64,000 bases of DNA from a virus. Below, piece by piece: positions 57,686-64,000 of this stretch. Where the stretch lies: positions 1-64,000 of IMG/VR virus record IMGVR_UViG_3300029267_003703; one strand, written 5' to 3'. Within the stretch, counting starts at the first letter, position 1; the number at the start of each line of letters is the position of its first letter. The notes below the pieces were generated by a model. It did not search any database. It saw only the letters and a list, made by a program, of their open reading frames with translations, and was not told where the DNA came from. The translations under genes and the position numbers were made by a program.

Positions 57686-58035
57686 TCCTCCTTTACCTTG
57701 TGTCTCCAGTAGTCGTAGGGGATGACGACCCACTGTTCTTCGACGTTGCGCTGCTCGTCCGTGAACTGGATCTGCATGAGCGGCACCTCGCCGAGTTCGC
57801 AGTGGCCGCGCACCTTCGCCAAGTCGCTGCGCTTGACGGAGAACGACTTCTTGCTCGTCATCTTCGCCTCGACGCGGAACTTGCCCTCCTTTCGTACGTC
57901 GTCCTTGTTCCAAGGCCCGCCTCCGGAGCCAGGCTGCCTGCGACCGCCGATGTCCTTGGCGATCTTGTGCTCCTGCCTCTCGGAGGCGCGCCTCGTCTTC
58001 TTGGCCTTTCGGCTCAGCCCCGTCGGAACAGACAT
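57682..58035 (-). CDS. Small PD-(D/E)XK protein (resolvase-like)
   Basis: A 117-residue protein starting at ATG 58035; the longer frame to 58887 is a shadow of the RecA gene. Motifs R-Q-E-H-K-I-A at residues 20-26 (E22), D46 in K-D-D-V and E56-A-K58 in V-E-A-K form a small PD-(D/E)XK site. The P-G-S-G-G-G / K-S-F-S-V-K layout resembles phage junction-resolvase-like or VRR/ASCH-adjacent nucleases. It may act on branched DNA with the neighbouring RecA, RusA and larger nuclease. It overlaps RecA by 22 bases. Confidence 0.7.
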   Translation of the reverse strand: MSVPTGLSRKAKKTRRASERQEHKIAKDIGGRRQPGSGGGPWNKDDVRKEGKFRVEAKMTSKKSFSVKRSDLAKVRGHCELGEVPLMQIQFTDEQRNVEEQWVVIPYDYWRHKVKEE

Positions 58036-59279
58036 GGCAGCCCCGTCACCTTGTTGGCGAGTACCTGCCTGACGTGGACCGACAGCTTCGGGTCCTCGTC
58101 CAGCAGGCGGATGAGCTCGGCGACACCATTGATGCCCTCGAGCAGGTTCGAGCCGTTGGCATCCAGCACGTTGATGCCACCGCGCTTCTCGACGAGCAGC
58201 CCGTTTTGAATGAGCGGCTCGATGAGCGAGGCGTTGACGTCGATCATCGACTTCATGGTGTTGTCGTTGAACATGAACTGGACCTTGCCCTTGCGGCCTT
58301 CCCGAACGCCCTCCTTCCCTTTCTGCGTCTCCCACTTGAACCACTTGCCGATCTGCGCCCCCTTGTCGGCGGAGCGGCCGGACTTGATCTTCTCGCCGTT
58401 CTCCACGATGACCGTGACGCTGTTGCCGTGCTTGACCGCCCAGCCGTCCTGGTTCTTGAACTTGCGACCGTAGGTGCTGGCTTCCATGTCGGCGCGCACC
58501 TGGCCCGTTGCGAGGATGGTGGTCTCGTGCTTGAGCCCCCCGAGCTCCGGGAGCTTGCGCTGGAGCTTGTGGTAGCGGTCGAAGAACTTGCGCTTGAGAA
58601 GGGCGCGGGCGGCCATCTTCTCCTTGTCGTCCATGTCCTTTTCGTACTCGGCTTCGGACGTGAGCACGCTCAGGGAGTCGATGCCGATGATGTGGTAGAA
58701 GCCGGTCTCCAGTGCCTTGAGAAGGATGGTGAGAACCTCTTCCCCGGAGCCGCCGGTTGCGATGTGGAACGTGCCGGTCTTCTCCATGAGCAAAGTGCGC
58801 TCCTCGAGAGTGAGCGGTTCCATGCCCAGCTGCCTGCGGCCCTCTTCCATGTCGTCGATGGTGGCGAGCGGCAATCCTACACGGCACCCGACCTTGCGCA
58901 TGAGCAGGTAGTCCGGCTTCGTCTCCACCCAGATGTGAAGGATGCGGGCGTCATCCCCGTAGATCGTCTGGTGGAACGCGTAGTAGTAGTCGAGCAGGAC
59001 GGTCTTGCCAGAGCCATCGGGGCCGACGATGAGTGTGACGGCGTCGGCAGGCAGCCCGCCCCCGGTGCCCACGTCCAGCCCCGCAATGCCGCACGGTCGC
59101 CGCAGCAGGCTGGTATGCCCGGAGTCCTCAACCGTTCCGATTGCGTTGAACCCCATGGCCTCGTTGACGGCGTTGGCGATGGCCGCGCTCCTCTGCGCGG
59201 TGGCGGGCTTGTTCGTTGACGGAGACCGCTTCGCGGGTTTCTTCGCCGCTTTCTTGGTGGCCGGTTTGCGCGACGCCAT
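58014..59279 (-). CDS. RecA/UvsX-like recombinase
   Basis: A 421-residue protein, start ATG 59279 (overlaps the zinc-ribbon stop). A basic, Ala/Lys/Pro-rich N-terminal 35 residues precede the core. Walker A is G-P-D-G-S-G-K-T at 86-93, Walker B H-I-I-G-I-D near 196-201, and a D-E-like D-D-M-E-E-G region lies between. A Lys/Gly-rich segment near 285-345 (R-E-G-R-K-G-K-V) could bind DNA. Length and motifs fit a RecA-type strand-exchange protein with an extended C-terminus. Confidence 0.85.
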   Translation of the reverse strand: MASRKPATKKAAKKPAKRSPSTNKPATAQRSAAIANAVNEAMGFNAIGTVEDSGHTSLLRRPCGIAGLDVGTGGGLPADAVTLIVGPDGSGKTVLLDYYYAFHQTIYGDDARILHIWVETKPDYLLMRKVGCRVGLPLATIDDMEEGRRQLGMEPLTLEERTLLMEKTGTFHIATGGSGEEVLTILLKALETGFYHIIGIDSLSVLTSEAEYEKDMDDKEKMAARALLKRKFFDRYHKLQRKLPELGGLKHETTILATGQVRADMEASTYGRKFKNQDGWAVKHGNSVTVIVENGEKIKSGRSADKGAQIGKWFKWETQKGKEGVREGRKGKVQFMFNDNTMKSMIDVNASLIEPLIQNGLLVEKRGGINVLDANGSNLLEGINGVAELIRLLDEDPKLSVHVRQVLANKVTGLPCLFRRG

Positions 59280-59446
59280 CACTTCTCCTCGATCTCGCCG
59301 GTCTCTTCGAAGGGCTCGGTGCCGCAGCTGGGGCACATGAGAACGTCACCATGCCTTTCGATCTTGGCGCCGCACTTGGGGCAGCCGCCGCTGGCGAACT
59401 TCTTCATCTTGTCGTTCTTCGACTCGTCGACTCCGTACTTGTCCAT
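59279..59446 (-). CDS. Small zinc-ribbon protein (55 aa)
   Basis: A short gene with GGAGGTTGAG before its ATG, ending in TGATG with RecA. C-P-K-C-G at residues 22-26 and C-P-S-C-G at 38-42 form a complete zinc ribbon within only 55 residues. It overlaps the RecA start and probably acts with RecA or the polymerase, by analogy with small zinc ribbons in phage replication loci. Function not proven. Confidence 0.7.
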   Translation of the reverse strand: MDKYGVDESKNDKMKKFASGGCPKCGAKIERHGDVLMCPSCGTEPFEETGEIEEK

Positions 59447-59447
59447 C

Positions 59448-59918
59448 TCAACCTCCTGTGGATGAGTTCTGCTTTGCCGTTTGCATGAGCTCTCGCATCT
59501 GCTTGAACCACTGCAGTCGTCGGCCCATCGTCATTCCCTCCAACAGGGCGTATACGTGGTACCCGTGCAGCTGTGCGAGGATCGCTTCCGCGTACCGATG
59601 CCCGGCGTAGATGTAGATGTCGTCCTCTTTGGTGACTCCGAAGCAGGACGTCAGTATGTTGGCGCAACGAGCCCCCCAGTCCCTTCGTTCGTTGGGGGAC
59701 TTGGGGAGCTCGCGCTCGTAGGTGTAGACCGGGTAGTCGGGCCGCATCACGTGGTGGAACGCGGACACGATGAGAACCCGGTCGTGTGCAAGGCACGCGT
59801 AGTCGTACGCGGCCCTGAAGAGGCTGCCGGTGTACAGCTCGCAAGCCGGGACGGGGGTGTCCCCCGTCTCGATCTTGCTTTTGCCGCACCCGACGAGCGC
59901 GATGGATTGCCCGCTCAC
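59448..59918 (-). CDS. DUF6884-like protein
   Basis: A 156-residue protein starting at GTG 59918, which overlaps the previous stop (GTGA). The N-terminal I-A-L-V-G-C-G-K-S-K is the mark of the DUF6884 family, followed by A-C-E-L-Y-T-G-S-L-F-R and a V-L-I-V-S-A-F-H region. The middle contains R-Y-A-E-A-I-L and a Met/Gly-rich segment. The function of DUF6884 is not established. A base- or nucleotide-processing role is often suggested for similar proteins, but not shown here. Confidence 0.7.
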   Translation of the reverse strand: MSGQSIALVGCGKSKIETGDTPVPACELYTGSLFRAAYDYACLAHDRVLIVSAFHHVMRPDYPVYTYERELPKSPNERRDWGARCANILTSCFGVTKEDDIYIYAGHRYAEAILAQLHGYHVYALLEGMTMGRRLQWFKQMRELMQTAKQNSSTGG

Positions 59919-60211
59919 TTCGCGGCCTTTGCTTCTTTGGCGGCTTCGTGCCTCGCCATGTTCATGGCGCTGTACTTGCGAACGCACCCGCACATCGGCA
60001 TGACCTCTCCGCAGTCCTCGCAGATCTTGCCCTTGCCGGTGCCGTTGCAGGCCATGCACCGGTAGTCCTTCGTCCTGAAGTTCCAGTCGTGCAGGCCCGT
60101 GCCTCCGCAGATGCGACAGGTCCGGTCCCCTGGCTCGCGGTGTGCGTCGATGGGTTCTGGGAAGGGCACGACTGGCAGCACCTTCGGCAGCCTGTACTTT
60201 CTCTTGCTCAC
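59915..60211 (-). CDS. DnaJ-type zinc-finger protein
   Basis: A 98-residue protein, start GTG 60211 (overlaps the polymerase stop). It contains C-R-I-C-G-G-T-G-L (residue 32), C-M-A-C-N-G-T-G-K-G-K (52) and C-E-D-C-G (64), CxxCxGxG-type repeats like the DnaJ central zinc finger. A C-G-C pair and a basic helix follow. Probably binds zinc and a protein partner near the polymerase. Function unknown. Confidence 0.7.
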   Translation of the reverse strand: MSKRKYRLPKVLPVVPFPEPIDAHREPGDRTCRICGGTGLHDWNFRTKDYRCMACNGTGKGKICEDCGEVMPMCGCVRKYSAMNMARHEAAKEAKAAK

Positions 60212-62265
60212 TTTGCCTCCGCCCAGTGAGCCCCTTTACCTGCGTCAGTGAGAAGCTCCACAGGAAGGTCGATCAAGAATGGGTGCTCCATGCGGTCCCT
60301 GATCTCCTCCATTGCCGCGTCGGCGGTTTCTGCTGGGCACTCGAAGACGATCTCGTCGTGCACCTGCAGAAGCATCCGGCAGCCGTACTTCTCTTCGAGG
60401 TTGGCCTCGTCGCACAGAATCATGGCCATCTTCGCCACGTCTGCCGCCGTGCCCTGAATGCGGACGTTGCCGGACTGTCGCTCGGCACGCCATCGCATCT
60501 GTTCGTCGTGAGCGTGGATGTCGGGCAGAACCCGACGGCGACCAAGGAAGGTGTGAGCGCAGGTCGTCTCCCGGACGATGTCGACGGAGTCCTCGAAGAA
60601 CTTCCGCACGGCCGGGTAGCGATCCATGTACGCTCCCATCTTCTCCTCGGCCTCGGCAACCGTGCACTTCAGCCGCTTGGCGAGCTCCCACTTCTTCATG
60701 CCGTAGTTCAGCCCGAAGCCGATGGTCTTGGCCGCGGACCTGGCATGAAGGCAGTCTTGCAGGTACTTGTGCTGAGCGAGGTCCTGTACTTTGAGCGCGC
60801 CCCACTCATCCTCGCTCATCTTCTTGGCCCGTTTGATGTCGTCGTACGGGAGGCCGAAGACCAGAGAGGCGTTGCCGATGTGGATGTCCCACCCCTTCTT
60901 GAAGATGTCGATCATGTCCTGTTCACCCGACAGCGCAGCGAGCAGGCGCATCTCCAACTGCTTGTAGTCGAAGACGATCATGACGTAGCCCGGAGGCACG
61001 ATGAATGCCTTGCGGATCTGGTAGATGTCGTCTTCCGGGTTCTTGATGTTCTGCAGGTTGGGGTCGGACGACGAGAGTCGGCCGGTCCGCGCCACGTCTT
61101 GGTTGAACTTGGTACGGATGCGGCCATCTTCGTCCAGACGATCGAGCAGGCCCTCCACGTAGGTGCCCTTCGTCTTGGTGATGTCGCGAACTGCGAGGAG
61201 CAGGTTGGCGACTGGGTCGTTGTACTTGTCGCTGAGGTAGGTGATGGTCGCTTCATCCGTGGAAGGCGATCGAACCCCGCCCTTGCCACCCTTCGTTCGC
61301 TTGAGCGGGGTGTACTTCATCACGTCGAAGAAGTACTCCCTGAGCTGCTTGGTGGAGTTGGGGTTGGTGAGCAGGGCCCCGGCCTTGTCGGCCTCGTGGG
61401 CGATCTGCCTGGTGAGCTCGGCGAGCCGCTCTTCCATGGGGGCTTTGAGCCCTTCGAGGAACTCGACGTCGATGACGACTCCGTTGCGCTCGCACTTCCA
61501 AAGCACCTTGGTGAACGGTACCTCGATGATGAAGAACAGGTCGGCCAGGGTACCGATGATGGTCCGATGGTTTGGGTCCATCTCTCGCATCATGGCATCC
61601 ATGCCGCAGTCGACCTCGACCTTCATGAGCAGCTCCTCGAGCTTCTCGAACAGCAGCAAGGTGCCGTAGGCGTCGTTCGAGGCGTACTCCGTCAGCAGGT
61701 CCCGGTCGTTCTCGTAGGCCCAGAGCAATGCGTCCTGTACCGACACGAACTTGCCGCCTGCCTCGACCTCTTCGGCCGTGGAGCCACGTGTGAGCTTGCC
61801 CCCTTTCTGGACCTTGAAGGTGTCCATGAAGTCCTTCCAGGTCCAGCCGAGGATGTGATCGCTGATGTACTTGAGCCGGTGCGGGTGCTCTTCGTACAGC
61901 AGCGCGTGCATGACTTGGATGTCGACGACTTGCCCTGCGAAGCGGATGCCTACGTTCGCCAGCATGTGCATGTCGAACTTGGCATTCGCGAACACCCAGC
62001 TGATACGTTCGTCGTCGAACAGCTTGTGGAAGCGGTGGAGAAGACCGGCGTGCAGGGTACAGCGGTGCACCTGCCCGTCGATCGACCTCCACGACAGCGA
62101 CCAGAACAGGGGCACGTCTCGTGTCTTGTTCAGGCCGGTGGTCTCCGTGTCGATTGCGATGACCCTGACCTTGCTCAGCGTCTCGATCAACTCGGAGGTG
62201 ATGGCGCCGTCGAGGCCGTCGTCGTAGAAGTACGCCGCCGGCATCCCAACGTTCAGGCTCCGCAT
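60208..62265 (-). CDS. Family A DNA polymerase with 3'-5' exonuclease
   Basis: A 685-residue replicative polymerase. The exonuclease domain has I-A-I-D-T-E-T-T-G at 36-44 (D39, E41), N-A-K-F-D near 94-98 and Y-A-S-N-D-A-Y as the Exo III (Y-x3-D). Polymerase motif A is F-D-Y-K-Q-L-E-M-R at 432-440 (D433). Motif B is R-S-A-A-K-T-I-G-F-G-L-N-Y-G at 509-522 (R509, K513, F517, Y521). Motif C is H-D-E at 636-638. There is no 5'-3' exonuclease domain, as in T7-like and many phage enzymes. It should copy phage DNA; a processivity factor is not visible. Confidence 0.92.
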   Translation of the reverse strand: MRSLNVGMPAAYFYDDGLDGAITSELIETLSKVRVIAIDTETTGLNKTRDVPLFWSLSWRSIDGQVHRCTLHAGLLHRFHKLFDDERISWVFANAKFDMHMLANVGIRFAGQVVDIQVMHALLYEEHPHRLKYISDHILGWTWKDFMDTFKVQKGGKLTRGSTAEEVEAGGKFVSVQDALLWAYENDRDLLTEYASNDAYGTLLLFEKLEELLMKVEVDCGMDAMMREMDPNHRTIIGTLADLFFIIEVPFTKVLWKCERNGVVIDVEFLEGLKAPMEERLAELTRQIAHEADKAGALLTNPNSTKQLREYFFDVMKYTPLKRTKGGKGGVRSPSTDEATITYLSDKYNDPVANLLLAVRDITKTKGTYVEGLLDRLDEDGRIRTKFNQDVARTGRLSSSDPNLQNIKNPEDDIYQIRKAFIVPPGYVMIVFDYKQLEMRLLAALSGEQDMIDIFKKGWDIHIGNASLVFGLPYDDIKRAKKMSEDEWGALKVQDLAQHKYLQDCLHARSAAKTIGFGLNYGMKKWELAKRLKCTVAEAEEKMGAYMDRYPAVRKFFEDSVDIVRETTCAHTFLGRRRVLPDIHAHDEQMRWRAERQSGNVRIQGTAADVAKMAMILCDEANLEEKYGCRMLLQVHDEIVFECPAETADAAMEEIRDRMEHPFLIDLPVELLTDAGKGAHWAEAK

Positions 62266-62286
62266 GTGCTCCTCCTGGGCGGCCTA

Positions 62287-63429
62287 CTACCGCTGTTGCC
62301 CGTACTCCCTGGTGGAGTTACTCGGGGTGCGCGTGACTTGTTTCGGGCCCAGGATGGCGACTTGGTCGGCCATGGGGGTCGGTCCGAGCAGCGTCGGGAG
62401 ATCGAACGGCTGGAGCATGAACTCGGCCTGCTCCTCCGTCAGCCCTTCTGGCAGTTCGATGGGGTGGGGCTCGCTGTAGTCGACGAGCTGGAACGTCTTG
62501 GTAGACTTGCGCCCCGGGGTCTGCGTCTCGACCATGGCGAAGTGCAGGTCCACGTCGAAGATGGATGCGGGCTGCGCGTCATCGCAGTTCTCGCACGCGT
62601 AGTACTTCTTCGGCAGTGTCGTCTGCTCGCAGTGTGGGCACAGGTACATCTCGTTGGCCTGCTTGTCGAGCGCTTCGATCTCCTCAGCGTCGAGCTGCGT
62701 CTTGCCGCGCTCGTAGAAGGGGTACTCGCACTCGGGGTTGCCACACACGACCGCTTCCCAGTGGATGCTGTTCTTCGTGCCGCAGTTCTTGCAGCTGTAG
62801 AAGATGGCCTTGGCAGTGTCGAGGATGATGCCGCGGTACGTGGAGCCGAAGTCCCAGCGCATCTTGCGGCAGGGAAGGGTCTCGGCTTGCGGATCGCGAC
62901 GAGAGCGCTGCCACGCCATGAACGCCGAGCCGTCGTTGCGTGTCTTGACTTGGCCGGTGCTCTTGTCGAGCTGCGGAAGCAGCTGATACTCGTGGTAGTG
63001 GATGAGCGAAACGGAGTGCTGCTGCCTGCGTCCGAGGTAGCCCTCCTTCCAGCGGCCCCGCTCGTCCTTCGTGCGTGCAGCCAGGTACAGGTCGCAGCCG
63101 TGGCAGGGCTCTGCACGATTCGAGTCGAAGAAGTACAGTCCACCGCTGCACGACGTGGACTTGTAGGTGCGTGTGTCGCGGTGCTCACGCCAGGTGAAGA
63201 ACGGCCAGTCTCCGACGACGACCTGGTCGTTGAGCAGCAGCTCTTGTCGGTACATCTGCGGCAGCAGGCGCACGATGTCCGGGGCGCGGCGGGTGCCGCT
63301 GGGGTAGTACGCGTCGTCCATCAGATGATACCCGAGCCGTCCTCCAGCTCCCCTCTGCCCCGTCTGGGCCATGAGGGCCATCATCTGCGTTACGTCGCCT
63401 TGTACGATGACAGGATCTTGTTCAGCCAT
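62287..63429 (-). CDS. Zinc-ribbon protein between primase and polymerase genes
   Basis: A 380-residue protein. Residues 32-52 have Y-H-L-M-D-D-A-Y-Y-P-S-G-T-R-R. Several CxxC pairs occur: C-H-G-C-D near 109, C-K-N-C-G near 212, C-G-N-P-E-C near 228, C-P-H-C-E near 262 and C-E-N-C-D near 277, so two or three zinc sites are possible. The C-terminal tail is Pro/Thr-rich. The location suits a helper of replication, such as an ssDNA-binding protein, but no OB-fold signature is clear. It overlaps the primase gene by 40 bases. Confidence 0.65.
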   Translation of the reverse strand: MAEQDPVIVQGDVTQMMALMAQTGQRGAGGRLGYHLMDDAYYPSGTRRAPDIVRLLPQMYRQELLLNDQVVVGDWPFFTWREHRDTRTYKSTSCSGGLYFFDSNRAEPCHGCDLYLAARTKDERGRWKEGYLGRRQQHSVSLIHYHEYQLLPQLDKSTGQVKTRNDGSAFMAWQRSRRDPQAETLPCRKMRWDFGSTYRGIILDTAKAIFYSCKNCGTKNSIHWEAVVCGNPECEYPFYERGKTQLDAEEIEALDKQANEMYLCPHCEQTTLPKKYYACENCDDAQPASIFDVDLHFAMVETQTPGRKSTKTFQLVDYSEPHPIELPEGLTEEQAEFMLQPFDLPTLLGPTPMADQVAILGPKQVTRTPSNSTREYGQQR

Positions 63430-64000
63430 TGCTTGTCACTCCTTGTTCTTGTGGCCCACAACTCAAAAGGCTCTGCGGATTGCACCGCGCCTACGACTTC
63501 ATCTGGGGGCATGTGGTCGGGCTGTTTCCCGTACGGCACGTCTGCCACCCGAACCGGGAAGGAACGGGACAGCTTTCGTCCGGCGATCAGGGTACCACTG
63601 AACCCCGCCTTGTCGCCATCAAACATCAGCACGACTCTTCTTCCCAGGCGGGACAGAATAGTGCACTGTTCATCGGTCAAACCAGAGCCGATAGTAGCGA
63701 CAACCTCGTGGATTCCTGCTTGGTGAACCCACATGCAGGCTTTGAATCCTTCGACTACTACCAGTGGCCCGTCGTTGAAAGTAAGAAGAGGGATGACCTG
63801 GTGCAGGTTCCAAAGAAGGACCTTGCGTTCGGTGCCGACCGTCGGCATGCCCCAGATCTTGTACTCTTCCTTGTAGATCTTGTACCGGCCGCCTTCTTCT
63901 CCTTCTGTTCTTCTTCCGCTGACACCCACCAGACGGCCGTGGATGTCACGCAGGGGGTAGGTAACGCGCATGTGTGTCTTGTCGAAGCCGACGTCGAAGT
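63390..64000 (-). CDS. DnaG-type primase, Toprim domain (partial)
   Basis: The ORF runs off the window. The visible 193 residues from ATG 63971 plus about ten more upstream (Y-F-D-V-G-F-D) match DnaG after its catalytic core start. G-P-L-V-V-V-E-G-F-K-A-C-M (Toprim Glu) lies near residue 67, and V-V-L-M-F-D-G-D-K-A-G near 112 gives the DxD pair. It primes DNA replication with the polymerase behind it. The N-terminal zinc-binding domain and any helicase domain would lie beyond the window. Confidence 0.8.
   Translation of the reverse strand, partial: FDVGFDKTHMRVTYPLRDIHGRLVGVSGRRTEGEEGGRYKIYKEEYKIWGMPTVGTERKVLLWNLHQVIPLLTFNDGPLVVVEGFKACMWVHQAGIHEVVATIGSGLTDEQCTILSRLGRRVVLMFDGDKAGFSGTLIAGRKLSRSFPVRVADVPYGKQPDHMPPDEVVGAVQSAEPFELWATRTRSDKQWLNKILSSYKAT

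Noticed and set aside
60142-63726. A 1194-codon forward open frame opposite polymerase and primase genes
   Set aside because: It is an antisense shadow: the reverse strand holds unmistakable polymerase and zinc-ribbon motifs, and this frame has only Leu/Val/Arg-rich sequence.
1-64000. tRNA genes, rRNA genes, attachment sites, insertion sequences or integrase
   Set aside because: I saw no cloverleaf-like segments, transposase or integrase motifs, or long flanking repeats; a tRNA scan would settle it.

Overview
The window is 64 kb of a GC-rich (about 60-65% G+C by eye), gene-dense, tailed double-stranded DNA phage genome. Genes are packed with 1-4 base ATGA/GTGA overlaps. There are no rRNA or tRNA genes, no insertion sequences and no CRISPR. 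A J-like/gp6-like baseplate wedge protein beside a gp25-like protein, plus several very large tail and fibre proteins, point to a large myovirus-like phage. No sheath, tube, capsid or terminase gene lies in the window. A lysis region with a signal-peptide/C-terminal-TM protein hints at a Gram-negative, high-GC host, but the host cannot be named from this sequence.

Layout. (1) 1-17065, forward: the tail end of an upstream gene, an HNH endonuclease, two large baseplate/tail proteins, a cluster of small virion-type proteins, a sigma-70-like protein, a DUF932-like protein and beta-rich structural proteins. (2) 17093-24957, forward: small accessory genes with nucleotide and nucleic-acid enzymes (5'(3')-deoxyribonucleotidase, dNMP kinase, YkgJ-type Cys protein, RNase HII, GIY-YIG nuclease), closed by a strong intrinsic terminator at 24964-24993. 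(3) 25120-48440, forward: baseplate wedge genes, then a fibre/adhesin module with a Gly-rich fibre, a YadA-like fibre ending in a peptidase S74 chaperone and a PKD-containing giant protein. One reverse zinc-ribbon gene interrupts it. (4) 48449-50124, forward: holin-like and spanin-like membrane proteins and a candidate lysis protein. (5) 50093-54596: short gene blocks on alternating strands with their own promoters (exonuclease, zincin-like protein, dCMP deaminase, a structural protein, a signal-peptide protein). (6) 54589-64000, reverse: replication and recombination (RusA, two PD-(D/E)XK nucleases, a RecA/UvsX recombinase, family A DNA polymerase, zinc-ribbon proteins and a DnaG-type Toprim primase cut by the window edge).

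How it fits together. The nucleotide enzymes would feed the primase/polymerase set. The RecA, RusA and PD-(D/E)XK proteins form a recombination module. The forward late genes build baseplate and fibres and end in lysis. The few real intergenic gaps carry sigma-70-like promoters, several so close to the start codon that their mRNAs should be leaderless or nearly so. Two gaps between divergent genes appear to have overlapping back-to-back -10 boxes. The most unusual points are a probable ATA start codon just after the HNH gene, a recurrent N-terminal M-K-x-x-LLxI leader on small proteins, a silk-like Gly-Ala tract in a baseplate protein, a Cas4/AddB-like Fe-S nuclease and two apparent frameshifts.
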